DNA of 64,000 bases from Streptosporangium nondiastaticum. Lineage in GTDB: Bacteria; Actinomycetota; Actinomycetes; Streptomycetales; Streptomycetaceae. The stretch lies in the NCBI RefSeq assembly GCF_003011965.1, contig NZ_PXWG01000016.1, positions 1 through 64,000 of the forward strand, written 5' to 3'. The notes under the pieces are model-generated. The model did no database searches. It was not told the DNA's origin and worked only from the letters and a program-made list of their open reading frames with translations. Below are positions 15,212 through 23,029 of this stretch, piece after piece. Made by a program: the position numbers and the translations under genes. Within the stretch, counting starts at the first letter, position 1. The number at the start of each line of letters is the position of its first letter.

Positions 15212-18121
15212 GTGACCACCCCGTACCCCGTCTCCACCGTCACCGACCCGGTCGTGGCGGCCCTCGGCGCGCTCGGCACGGCCGTCGACTGCACGGGCCT
15301 GCGCAGCCTGGACCTGGAGGGCCCGCTCGTCCTGTGGCTCGTCGTGGACGGCGAGCTGGACCTGTTCGCCGTCGACGCCGCCCGGGCCGGGCACTGGCAC
15401 TTCCTCGGCCGGCTTGCCCCGGGCACCCTGCTCCTCGGCCCGGCCGACGGCCCCGAGCACACCCTGCTCGGCCGGCCCCTGCAGGGCTGCGCGCTGCGCC
15501 GCATCGACCTGCACGAGCTGCACCGGCAGGAGCACGCGGGCACCTGGCACGGCGACACCTGGCAGCAGGACGACTCCTGGCAGTACGCGGACTCCTGGCG
15601 GCAGGATGACTCCTGGCAGTACGGCGAAGCGTGGCAGAACGCCGCCCCCGGCGCGGCGCTCGGCCCGCTGGAGAACGCCTTCGCCCTCGGCATCGGCCGC
15701 GGGCTGCGCGTCCTCTACCAGGCGCCCCTGGAGAACCGCGCGGCCCAGGGCCCGGGCGGGGCCGACGAGGACGTCCTGTGGATGCAGATCACCCCCGGCA
15801 GCGTGCAGTACGGCGCTCCGTACGAGGGCTGCACCGCCGGGAGCCTGCTCGTCGACCCGGCGATGTGGCAGGGCATGGTCGACCAGCAGTACCGGCTGCT
15901 GTACGCCCTCGACCGCTGGATCGAGCAGGCCGAGCGCGCCCACGAGGACCGCGCGACCGCCGGCATCGAGGCCGGTGAGGCCGCCCGCACCCGCGCGGAC
16001 CAGGCGCTCCTGGCCTCCATCGGCCGCCCGGGCCGGGCACGGCGCCGCGGCGCGGAGGACGACGACGCGACGTTCGCCGCGTGCCGCCTGGTCGCCGAAG
16101 AGGCCCGCATCGCCCTGACCGAGCCGACCGGTCCGGGCCCGGCCGACGACCGGACGGACCCCGTCGAACGGATCGCGCTCGCCTCGCGCATCCGCACCCG
16201 CACCGTCGCGCTCAGCGGCCGCTGGTGGCGCGACAACAGCGGCCCCCTGATCGGCCGGCGGGCGGACGACGGGGCGCCCGTCGCGCTCCTGTGGCGGCGC
16301 GGACGCTACGAGGCCGTCGACCCCGCCACCGGCAGGCGCGAGCGCATCGGCAAGGACGGCGAGGACGCGTACGAACCGCGCGCCGTCATGCTCTACCGCC
16401 CCCTGCCCCCCGGGAAGCCGCGCCTGCTGCCCCTGCTGCGCTTCACCCTGCGCGGCACCGGTCAGGAGCTGCGCAGCCTCGCGCTGGGCGGGCTCGTCAC
16501 GGTCGCCCTGGGCGCGCTCGTGCCCGTCGCCACCGGCAAGGTCCTCGGCCGGTACGTGCCCGAGGCCGAGAGCGGCCTCATCGTGCAGACGGCCGTGGCG
16601 CTCGTGGCCACGAGCGTCGTCTCGGCCGTCTTCATGCTGCTGCAGAACATCGCGATCCTGCGCCTGGAGGGCCGCATCGAGGCCACCCTGCAGCCCGCCG
16701 TGTGGGACCGGCTGCTGCGGCTGCCGGCGAAGTTCTTCACCGGCCGCTCCACGGGCGAACTGGCGGGCGCGGCCATGGGAGTCAGCGCCGTCCGCCGCGT
16801 CCTGTCCGGCACCGCCCCCGTGGTGCTGCAGGCGGGCACCGTCGGCGCCGTGAACCTGGTCCTGCTGCTCGTCTACAGCGTGCCCCTCGCCATGGCCGCG
16901 CTCGCCCTGCTGCTCGGCATCGCCGCGGTGTTCCTGGGCCTCGGGCTGTGGCAGCTGCGCTACCAGCGGCAGCTGGTCAGGCTCGGCAACAAGCTCGACA
17001 ACCAGGCGTTCCAGACCCTGCGCGGGCTGCCCAAGCTGCGCGTCGCGGCGGCCGAGAGCTTCGCCTACGCCGCCTGGGCCCGGGAGTTCGCCCGCACGCG
17101 CGAACTGCAGCGGCGCATCGGCCGCATCAAGAACGTCGTCACCGTGCTCAACGCCGTCGCCCTGCCGCTGTGCACGCTCGTGATGTTCATGCTGCTGGCC
17201 GGGCCCGCCCGGGGCAGCATGTCCGCCGGCGACTTCCTCACCTTCAGCACCGCCGTGACGATGCTGCTGTCCTCCGTCACCCAGCTCACCGGCGCGCTCC
17301 TCTCGGCCGCCGCCGTGCAGCCGATGTTCGAACAGATCAAGCCGGTCCTGGAGGCCGCCCCGGAGGTGCGCGGCTCCGACGTCCAGCCGGGCGAACTCGG
17401 CGGCGCCGTCGAGGCCGCGGGCCTGTCCTACCGGTACGCCGACGACGGGCCGCTCGTCCTGGACGACGTGTCGTTCGCCGTGCGGCCGGGGGAGTTCGTC
17501 GCGGTCGTCGGAGCCAGCGGCTGCGGCAAGTCGACCCTGCTGCGCCTGCTCATCGGCTTCGACAAGCCGGCCTCCGGCAGCGTGCTCTACGACGGCCAGG
17601 ACCTCGCGGCGCTCGACCAGGCGGCCGTCCGCCGGCAGTGCGGCGTCGTCCTGCAGAACGCCCAGCCGTTCTCCGGCTCCATCCTCGACTGCATCTGCGG
17701 CGCCGGGACCTTCACCCTGGAGGAGGCGTGGGAGGCCGCCGCCATGGCGGGCCTGGCCGAGGACATCAAGGCCATGCCCATGGGCATGCACACCATGCTG
17801 TCCGACGGCGGCGGCACCGTCTCCGGCGGCCAGCGCCAGCGGCTGATGATCGCCCAGGCCCTCGTCCGCAAGCCGCGCGTCCTCTTCCTGGACGAGGCCA
17901 CCAGCGCGCTGGACAACGAGGCCCAGCGCGTGGTCATCGAGTCCACCCGCGCCCTGCGCGCCACCCGCATCGTGATCGCCCACCGGCTGTCCACCGTCAT
18001 GGACGCCGACCGGGTGATCGTCATGACGGAGGGCCGGGTCGTGCAGCAGGGCCCGCCCGCCGCACTGCTCGCCGACACGGACGGGCTCTTCCACGACCTG
18101 GTCCGCCGCCAGATGAGGTGA
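15212..18121 (+). CDS. second bacteriocin exporter, permease/ATPase without peptidase
   Basis: A 969-residue protein, GTG start. The first 400 residues lack C39 residues; residues 1-100 resemble the cyclic-nucleotide-binding-like N-terminus of NHLP exporter subunits. Residues 112-141 form an unusual Trp-rich repeat built on QQDDSWQYADSW. The transmembrane domain spans about residues 425-690. The ATPase has Walker A GASGCGKST starting at Gly767, SGGQRQRLMIAQAL, Walker B VLFLDEATSALD and IVIAHRLSTVMD. Such peptidase-less subunits accompany the peptidase exporter in NHLM loci and probably form a heteromeric pump. Why the extra long N-terminal domain is needed is not known. Confidence 0.87.
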   Translation: MTTPYPVSTVTDPVVAALGALGTAVDCTGLRSLDLEGPLVLWLVVDGELDLFAVDAARAGHWHFLGRLAPGTLLLGPADGPEHTLLGRPLQGCALRRIDLHELHRQEHAGTWHGDTWQQDDSWQYADSWRQDDSWQYGEAWQNAAPGAALGPLENAFALGIGRGLRVLYQAPLENRAAQGPGGADEDVLWMQITPGSVQYGAPYEGCTAGSLLVDPAMWQGMVDQQYRLLYALDRWIEQAERAHEDRATAGIEAGEAARTRADQALLASIGRPGRARRRGAEDDDATFAACRLVAEEARIALTEPTGPGPADDRTDPVERIALASRIRTRTVALSGRWWRDNSGPLIGRRADDGAPVALLWRRGRYEAVDPATGRRERIGKDGEDAYEPRAVMLYRPLPPGKPRLLPLLRFTLRGTGQELRSLALGGLVTVALGALVPVATGKVLGRYVPEAESGLIVQTAVALVATSVVSAVFMLLQNIAILRLEGRIEATLQPAVWDRLLRLPAKFFTGRSTGELAGAAMGVSAVRRVLSGTAPVVLQAGTVGAVNLVLLLVYSVPLAMAALALLLGIAAVFLGLGLWQLRYQRQLVRLGNKLDNQAFQTLRGLPKLRVAAAESFAYAAWAREFARTRELQRRIGRIKNVVTVLNAVALPLCTLVMFMLLAGPARGSMSAGDFLTFSTAVTMLLSSVTQLTGALLSAAAVQPMFEQIKPVLEAAPEVRGSDVQPGELGGAVEAAGLSYRYADDGPLVLDDVSFAVRPGEFVAVVGASGCGKSTLLRLLIGFDKPASGSVLYDGQDLAALDQAAVRRQCGVVLQNAQPFSGSILDCICGAGTFTLEEAWEAAAMAGLAEDIKAMPMGMHTMLSDGGGTVSGGQRQRLMIAQALVRKPRVLFLDEATSALDNEAQRVVIESTRALRATRIVIAHRLSTVMDADRVIVMTEGRVVQQGPPAALLADTDGLFHDLVRRQMR
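15545..15640 (+). repeat. coding repeat for Trp-rich segment
   Basis: Near-identical units containing CAGGACGACTCCTGGCAGTA (with GATGAC for GACGAC in the second) follow each other within the second exporter gene, giving the protein repeat around DDSWQY. Confidence 0.7.
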
Positions 18122-18190
18122 ACCGCCGGGTGAGGTGAAGCGCGCCGGCACCAGGTGAACCGCCCCGGCACCAGGCGATCCGGCGGCGGA

Positions 18191-18469
18191 TCAGGTGACC
18201 GGGCTGCGCCGGGCCGTCCGTTCCGTCCGCTCCGCCCGCTCCGCCGACGGGGAGGGCAGGGCGACGCCCTGGGCGGCGGCGTGGCAGGTGGCGCACAGCA
18301 CCTGCCGGGCCGGGGCGGGGCTGTGGGAGACACCCGTGCCGTTCACCCGGTGGACCACCGGGCGGGTGATGCGCAAGTGGCCCGGGCAGAGGCCGGAGTT
18401 GCAGCCGTGGCACACGGCGACGGCGGCGGTGTCCGCGCCTTCGGAGGCGTGGCAGTCGTAGCAGTTCAT
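18191..18469 (-). CDS. small cysteine-rich zinc-finger-like protein, DUF2180 type
   Basis: A 92-residue protein from the ATG at 18469 (AAGGGAA upstream). The first 70 residues contain paired Cys and His: MNCYDCHASEG, AVCHGCNSGLCPGHLRI and VLCATCHAAAQG. These suggest one or two zinc sites. This pattern matches the DUF2180 proteins common in actinobacteria, whose function is not established. It ends about 70 bp from the second exporter gene, pointing toward it. There is no evidence that it belongs to the bacteriocin locus. Confidence 0.7.
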   Translation of the reverse strand: MNCYDCHASEGADTAAVAVCHGCNSGLCPGHLRITRPVVHRVNGTGVSHSPAPARQVLCATCHAAAQGVALPSPSAERAERTERTARRSPVT

Positions 18470-18494
18470 GCGGGTTCCCTTCGGGTCGGGGCGT

Positions 18495-18622
18495 GGCGGG
18501 CTGCTGCCCCGGACAGCGGGCTGCTGCACCAGAAGCGGGCTACTGCGTCACAAGGGCGGGTTGCTGCACCGGGTCGCAAGCGGGCTACGGCACGGGGTCA
18601 CCAGCGGGCTACGGCACCAGGC
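18495..18622. repeat. degenerate tandem repeat
   Basis: About six imperfect copies of a unit like GCGGGCTACTGCACCAG, spaced 19-25 bp, fill the gap between the DUF2180-like gene and the LysR gene and run into the end of the LysR coding sequence. Confidence 0.6.
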
Positions 18623-19604
18623 AGCCGCATTCCGCTTCCATGCCGCCGGGTTGGCCGACCTCGCAGCACGCCGCGACGAACCGCGCCGCCAGGCCGGGGT
18701 CCTGGTCCTCGCGCCAGACCACGGCGACGTCCGTCCGCGGCCCGGGCACACCCAGCGGGCGCAAGCGCACGTCCAGGCTGAGGCTCATCCATTCGGCGAT
18801 GTCGCGGTCCATGTACGACACGCCCGCGCCGGAGGCCACGGCAGCCGCCACGTTGATGTAGTCGGGCTCCTCCCACGCGACGTACGGGGACAGCCCCCGC
18901 GGGGACCGCTCCTGCCGGACGATGGTGAGGATCTTGTCGTGGAGCCCGGGGGCGTGCGTGCGCGGCCACATGATGAGCGGCAGGTCTCCGGCGCTCCGGT
19001 CCTCCGCCGTGCGGCCGGACGCGCCGTCGCCCGGGAGGCCGTCGCCCGGAAGGCCCTCGCCCGGGAGGAGTTCGACCAGCTCCACCTCTCCCACCACGGC
19101 CATCCGCAGGTCGTCCGCCTCGATGGGCGGTCTGACGAACGCGAAGTCGACCCGCCCGGCGCGCACTTGCTCGATGTTCCGCTCCGACCAGCCGGACTCG
19201 ACGGAGACCGGGACGGCGTCGCGCGCGCGGAACTCCGCGACCATCTCCCGCTGGCGCAGGGCGTGTCCGGAGCGGCTGAACGCGACCCGCACCGGCCGGC
19301 CGGGGCCCGCTGCCGCCTCCTTGATCCGGGCCTTGATCGAGTACGTCCGCTGCAAGAGCTGCGGCGCCTCCTCCTGCAGGGCCCGGCCCGGCGGGGTCAG
19401 CGACATCCGGCGGCTGCCGCGGCTCAGCAACTGGGCCCCCAGCTCCTTTTCCAGCACCTTCAGCTGGTGCGAGAGGGTGGGCTGGCTCACCCCGCAACGC
19501 TGTGCCGCTCTTCCCAGATGGAGTTCGTCGGCCACGACGACGAAGTACTCCAGACGACGCAATAGACCGGAGAGGCTGAGTAAAGGCTCCTGGTCTCCCC
19601 GCAC
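18609..19604 (-). CDS. LysR-family transcriptional regulator
   Basis: A 331-residue protein from the GTG at 19604, preceded by GGGAGG at good spacing; the longer frame would add 62 residues with no ribosome-binding site. The winged helix-turn-helix is at residues about 12-75: LLRRLEYFVVVADELHLGRAAQRCGVSQPTLSHQLKVLEKELGAQLL. An effector-binding domain follows, which probably senses a pathway compound. It has an unusual inserted loop of repeated GLPGDG units encoded near 19020-19075. It is divergent from the carrier-protein pathway at 20030 with a LysR-type ATA-N9-TAT box between, so it is the likely regulator of that operon and perhaps of itself. Confidence 0.88.
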   Translation of the reverse strand: MRGDQEPLLSLSGLLRRLEYFVVVADELHLGRAAQRCGVSQPTLSHQLKVLEKELGAQLLSRGSRRMSLTPPGRALQEEAPQLLQRTYSIKARIKEAAAGPGRPVRVAFSRSGHALRQREMVAEFRARDAVPVSVESGWSERNIEQVRAGRVDFAFVRPPIEADDLRMAVVGEVELVELLPGEGLPGDGLPGDGASGRTAEDRSAGDLPLIMWPRTHAPGLHDKILTIVRQERSPRGLSPYVAWEEPDYINVAAAVASGAGVSYMDRDIAEWMSLSLDVRLRPLGVPGPRTDVAVVWREDQDPGLAARFVAACCEVGQPGGMEAECGCLVP

Positions 19605-19636
19605 GTGTGACCTCCCGCCAGGGTTATTCCCATTAC

Positions 19637-19650
19637 GAAAGTTTACTTTC
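19637..19650. promoter_or_regulatory. palindrome upstream of the LysR gene
   Basis: GAAAGT-TT-ACTTTC, a perfect 6-2-6 inverted repeat, lies 33 bp upstream of the regulator start. It may be an autoregulatory site or a site for another regulator. Confidence 0.35.
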
Positions 19651-19837
19651 CGGGTGCTTCGCGAGTGTAGCAACCTTAGACGAAGTCCAGTCAACGCCTC
19701 AGCAGGCACTTCGTCCGCCGGACACCCTCTCGGCCGACGGGCCGTCAAATAAAAGGCGGGCCATCCGGTTTGTGATCCGCGCCACGTCAAGGGGGGTATG
19801 GATCCCGTTTGACCTGCGGTGTTAGCGGTCGTCTATG

Positions 19838-19862
19838 CGTCCATAGATCAACTTTATTGGAC
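19838..19862. promoter_or_regulatory. LysR-type operator candidate
   Basis: ATA (19843-19845), nine bases, then TAT (19855-19857) give the classical T-N11-A core. The flanks extend the dyad: CGTCC on the left and TGGACG on the right. It is between the LysR gene and the diiron oxygenase gene. In the 425-bp region 19605-20029 nothing else was identified. Confidence 0.5.
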
Positions 19863-20029
19863 GGCCGGGGTGGCGCATGGAAACGTCACTGTCGCAAACG
19901 GGCATCGAAAACCGGCGGGCGAATGCCGGCCAATTCGATGAGAGCAGTACTTCCTTTGTGTCCGGACTCTGAGCCGTCCTGTCCGTCCAGTCGCCCCCGG
20001 AGTGACCCCCCTCGGATGCAGGAGGTAGG

Positions 20030-20950
20030 ATGATCAGCGAGCTGATCAGCAAGGACGATCGATTCCAGGAGATCCTGGAGCGCCTCAACCGCAAGTCGGT
20101 CGAGGACTACTACAACCCTTACCGGATGTTCGACTGGCCGGATTCCCTGCCGGAACACCGGTGGTGGATGAGCCCCGAGCTCACGACCACCTTCGGGACC
20201 GATATCGCCGCCGAACTGAGCGAGGAACAGCTCTACCGGCTCTCCCGGTTCGAGAGCATCAACTTCTACAGTCTGAATGTGGACGGCATTCGCGATCTCA
20301 TTGTCGAAGTGACCCGGCGCATTCACACCCGGGGCTTCGAGGTACCGTCCGAGTTCTTCCACCACTTCATCGGTGAGGAGAACGAGCACATGTGGTTCTT
20401 CGCCGAGTTCTGCCTGCGGTACGGAAACAAGATCTACCGCCAGCTGGAGCCGGCCGGGGACGGGGAGACGTGGTCCGACGAGGCCGCGAGCTTCCTGGTG
20501 TTCCTCCGCATCCTCCTCTTCGAGGAGCTGGTCGACCACTTCAACAGCACGATGGCGGCCGACGAGCGGCTCCACGACACCATCCGGGCGGTCAACCGGA
20601 TTCACCACCAGGACGAGTCCCGCCACATCGCCTTCGGCCGCGAACTGGTCTCCCTGCTCTTCCGGGACCTGACGGCCAACGGCTCGCAGGAGGAGCTCGA
20701 GCGGGTCCGCGCGTACATCAGGCGCTACCTGAACTACAGCTTCGAGTCCCTGTTCAACCCGCACGTCTACCGGGACGCCGGCATTCCCGAGCCGTTCGCC
20801 GTCCGGCGGCGCCTGCTCGCCCACCCGCGCAGCGCGGAGTTCCAGCAGCAGGTCTTCCGTAAGCCGCTCAACTACCTCGTCAAGACCGGGATCCTGCCCG
20901 ACAGGGAGCTCGGTTTCGCCCGGACGCCCGTAGGACGGGGGAACGCGTGA
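20030..20950 (+). CDS. AurF-like diiron oxygenase
   Basis: A 306-residue, all-helical protein with a good ribosome-binding site (AGGAGGTAGG). The full set of diiron ligands expected for p-aminobenzoate N-oxygenase (AurF) and CmlI can be traced: Glu75, Glu117 and His120 (EENEHMWFF), Glu165 (LLFEELVDHF), and His192, Glu196, His199 (HHQDESRH). Spacings match the family closely. Family members oxygenate amines, giving hydroxylamine, nitroso or nitro groups, and some do other chemistry. It is the first gene of a tight operon with an amino-acid ligase and carrier protein. A carrier-bound amino acid is therefore a plausible substrate, which is inference. Confidence 0.82.
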   Translation: MISELISKDDRFQEILERLNRKSVEDYYNPYRMFDWPDSLPEHRWWMSPELTTTFGTDIAAELSEEQLYRLSRFESINFYSLNVDGIRDLIVEVTRRIHTRGFEVPSEFFHHFIGEENEHMWFFAEFCLRYGNKIYRQLEPAGDGETWSDEAASFLVFLRILLFEELVDHFNSTMAADERLHDTIRAVNRIHHQDESRHIAFGRELVSLLFRDLTANGSQEELERVRAYIRRYLNYSFESLFNPHVYRDAGIPEPFAVRRRLLAHPRSAEFQQQVFRKPLNYLVKTGILPDRELGFARTPVGRGNA

Positions 20951-21780
20951 CCGCGACGCTCTCGACGGCCCAGGGCGGTGCGCTCACCATCCTCGGCCCC
21001 GACCAGACCGACCTGCTGCGCGACCTGGACCGCACCCTCACCGGCTGGGCCGCCGAGGCCGGCGCGCGGGAGATCATGCCGCCGCCCGTCTACCCGCTGC
21101 GCGACCTGGAGAAGTTCGACGTCTACGCCAACTTCCCGCACCTGCAGTTCGTCGGCGGCCCGCTGGACGTCACCGGAGCCCCGCCGGCCCCGGTGGGAGG
21201 CGCCTTCTCCAGCCGCGACGTCGACCCCCCGTTCCTCGGCCTGCCGCACTCCAGCTGCTACGGCGCCTACCTCTACTTCGAGGGGCAGTCGGTGGCGCCC
21301 GACACCACCATCACCCTCATCAACCGGTGCTTCCGCAACGAGCAGAAGTACGAGGGGCTGAGGCGGCTGCTCAGCTTCCAGATGCGCGAGATCGTGGCCA
21401 TCGGAACGTACGAGCACACCCAGGACGTCATCGCCCGCTTCACCGACCGGATCGAGCACTTCGCCAAGGAACTCGGCCTGGAACTGCACAAGGAGGCGGC
21501 GTCCGACCCGTTCTTCGAACGGGACGGCGGCCGGGCCCTGCTGGCGCGGCTCAGCCCCGTCAAATACGAGTTCCAGGCCGACGGGCTGGCCATCGCCTCC
21601 GTCAACACCCACCGCAACTTCTTCGGCGAACGGTGCGCCATCACCGTCGGCGGCACCGGTGAGCACGCCTTCACCGGGTGCGTCGCCTTCGGCCTCGAAC
21701 GGTGGCTGGCGGTCCTGGGCGACCGGTTCGGCGGCGACCTGCAGGAGGCCCGCGCCGCCGTCAACGCGGCCGCCGCGTGA
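20947..21780 (+). CDS. class II aminoacyl-tRNA-synthetase-like aminoacyl:carrier-protein ligase
   Basis: A 277-residue protein whose GTG start overlaps the preceding stop. It resembles the catalytic core of atypical seryl-tRNA synthetases with no tRNA-binding domain: motif 2 RNEQKYEGLRRLLSFQMREI and motif 3 GCVAFGLERWL. Cys104, Glu148 and Cys245 lie where the zinc ligands of the amino acid:[carrier protein] ligases (Bll0957 type) lie. These enzymes activate a small amino acid such as glycine or alanine with ATP and load it onto the phosphopantetheine arm of a carrier protein instead of tRNA. The adjacent carrier protein and phosphopantetheinyl transferase support this. Amino-acid choice cannot be read. 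Confidence 0.82.
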   Translation: MTATLSTAQGGALTILGPDQTDLLRDLDRTLTGWAAEAGAREIMPPPVYPLRDLEKFDVYANFPHLQFVGGPLDVTGAPPAPVGGAFSSRDVDPPFLGLPHSSCYGAYLYFEGQSVAPDTTITLINRCFRNEQKYEGLRRLLSFQMREIVAIGTYEHTQDVIARFTDRIEHFAKELGLELHKEAASDPFFERDGGRALLARLSPVKYEFQADGLAIASVNTHRNFFGERCAITVGGTGEHAFTGCVAFGLERWLAVLGDRFGGDLQEARAAVNAAAA

Positions 21781-22313
21781 GCGGGACCGCGATCCGGGTC
21801 GGCGTGGACCTCGTCCCCCTGACCCGGGTGCAGGCCATGACGGACGCCGGCGACGACGCCCGGCTGCACCGGATGCTCACCCCCGCGGAGATCGCCCTGA
21901 GCCGGTTCCCCTCCGGCTGGGACCTGCACGGAGTCGCCGGCCGGCTCGCCGCGAAGGAAGCGGTGTTCAAGCTGCTCCACGTCCCCGGCCGGCCGCTGCC
22001 CTGGCAGTCCATCGAGATCCTCAAGAGCCCCGGCGAGTGGCCCTGCGTCCGGCTCAGCGGGCCCGCGCACCGCTGGGCCGCCGACGCCGGCATCGAGGCC
22101 GTCGACGTCAGCATCTCCCACGAAGAACTCTTCGCCGTCGCCGTCGCAGCCACGGCGGCGGCACGCCCCGGGCACCCGCACATGCCCACGCACGCGCACG
22201 CGCATACGCACAAGTCCGTGCCCGTGCCCGTGCACACGCACACGCACACGAACCCGCACATGCACCCGCACAAGGAGGAAACCCATGCCGAGCACCACCT
22301 CGTCCAACCTTGA
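21777..22313 (+). CDS. holo-ACP synthase (AcpS type) with histidine-rich C-terminal tail
   Basis: A 178-residue protein; GTG start overlapping the ligase stop by GTGA. Residues 1-128 are a complete AcpS-type phosphopantetheinyl transferase: GVDLVPLTRV with Asp11, GVAGRLAAKEAVFKLL with the magnesium-binding Glu61, and VSISHEELFAVAVA. It should activate the carrier protein encoded next. Residues 131-178 form a tail not found in usual AcpS, with 15 histidines (HAHAHTHK, VHTHTHT, HMHPHK). The DNA behind it is a CAC/ACG-rich simple repeat. The tail could hold zinc or other metals, which the zinc-dependent ligase and diiron oxygenase need, or be a slippage product. The last 29 bases overlap the carrier-protein gene. 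Confidence 0.85.
   Translation: MSGTAIRVGVDLVPLTRVQAMTDAGDDARLHRMLTPAEIALSRFPSGWDLHGVAGRLAAKEAVFKLLHVPGRPLPWQSIEILKSPGEWPCVRLSGPAHRWAADAGIEAVDVSISHEELFAVAVAATAAARPGHPHMPTHAHAHTHKSVPVPVHTHTHTNPHMHPHKEETHAEHHLVQP
22176..22275 (+). repeat. simple-sequence tract encoding the His-rich tail
   Basis: A low-complexity CA/CG/CACA-rich tract with short tandem units (CACGCG, ACACGC, GTGCCC) inside the end of the acpS gene. It encodes alternating His, Thr, Ala and Pro. Confidence 0.65.
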
Positions 22314-22524
22314 CACCGTGCGGAACTGGCTGCTGGCCAAGCACCCCGAGCGCACCTCCATCGCCGCGGACGAGGACCTCATCAAGGCCCGTCTCGTCGA
22401 CTCGCTCTCCTTCGTCGAGTTCGTCCTGACGGTCGAGGAGGCCAGCGGCGTGGAGATCGACCACGAGACCATCGACCTCGAGGACTTCCGCACCCTGGAG
22501 GCCATCGAGCGGAAGTACTTCTGA
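22285..22524 (+). CDS. acyl/aminoacyl carrier protein
   Basis: A 79-residue protein with a strong ribosome-binding site (AAGGAGGAA) inside the preceding gene. It is acidic and helical, with the phosphopantetheine attachment serine Ser40 in LVDSLSFVEF and helix III EIDHETIDLEDFRTLEAIE, normal for carrier proteins. It would be loaded by the ligase at 20947 after activation by the synthase at 21777. The stop overlaps the MaoC-like gene start by one base. It is probably a dedicated carrier and not the fatty-acid ACP, since it sits inside this operon. Confidence 0.9.
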   Translation: MPSTTSSNLDTVRNWLLAKHPERTSIAADEDLIKARLVDSLSFVEFVLTVEEASGVEIDHETIDLEDFRTLEAIERKYF

Positions 22525-22994
22525 TGGGCCGTCTGGTCCACGCCGAGGACTACACGATCGGCAGCACGTTCGACCTCGGGTCGCACAAGGTGACGGCCGA
22601 GGAGATCACCGCCTTCGGCCGCACCTACGACCCGCAGCCGTACCACCTCGACGAGGAGGCGGGGCGCGCCTCCGCCTTCGGCGGCCTCATCGCCAGCGGC
22701 TGGAACACCGCCGCGATCTGGATGCGCCTGTACGTGACGACGCTGCTGCCCGACGCCGCGGCCGAGGGCACGGTCGAGGGCTCCCCCGGCGTCGACGAGG
22801 TGCGCTTCCTGCAGCCGGTCCGCCCGGGCGACGTGCTCACCGGCACGTGCGAGATCGCCGGCGTCCTCCCCTCCCTCTCCGCGCCCGACTTCCGCATCGT
22901 CCGCAACCGCGGGCGGCTGGTGAACGCGGCCGGGGACGAGGTCCTGACGCTGATCCTCAACGCCCGCTTCCGGTGCCGGCCCAAGCACGCCTGA
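22524..22994 (+). CDS. MaoC-like dehydratase (hot-dog fold)
   Basis: A 156-residue protein of the MaoC family. The hydratase-2 core is visible: the TAEEITAFGRTYDPQPYHLDEEAGRASAFGGLIASGW segment contains the Asp-x-x-x-x-His arrangement and a substrate-entrance Gly. The second half has SPGVDEVRFLQPVRPGDVLTGTCEI. Such enzymes add or remove water at a carrier- or CoA-bound enoyl group, or act simply as binding partners. In this operon it may act on a carrier-bound intermediate. The ATG overlaps the carrier-protein stop. It is separated by about 35 bp from the methyltransferase. Confidence 0.8.
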   Translation: MGRLVHAEDYTIGSTFDLGSHKVTAEEITAFGRTYDPQPYHLDEEAGRASAFGGLIASGWNTAAIWMRLYVTTLLPDAAAEGTVEGSPGVDEVRFLQPVRPGDVLTGTCEIAGVLPSLSAPDFRIVRNRGRLVNAAGDEVLTLILNARFRCRPKHA

Positions 22995-23029
22995 CCAGAC
23001 CCTTCCCGATCCCGAGAACGGAGCCCGTC

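Noticed and set aside
12868..15693. 941-residue open frame antisense to the C39 exporter
   Set aside because: Same antisense artefact; the plus strand carries the complete catalytic and ATPase motifs.
15197..18151. 984-residue open frame antisense to the second exporter
   Set aside because: Shadow of a real ABC transporter; no recognisable domain on this strand.
18121..18190. Possible repeat GCCGGCACCAGG behind the second exporter
   Set aside because: Two imperfect copies in a GC-rich gap; too weak to separate from chance composition.
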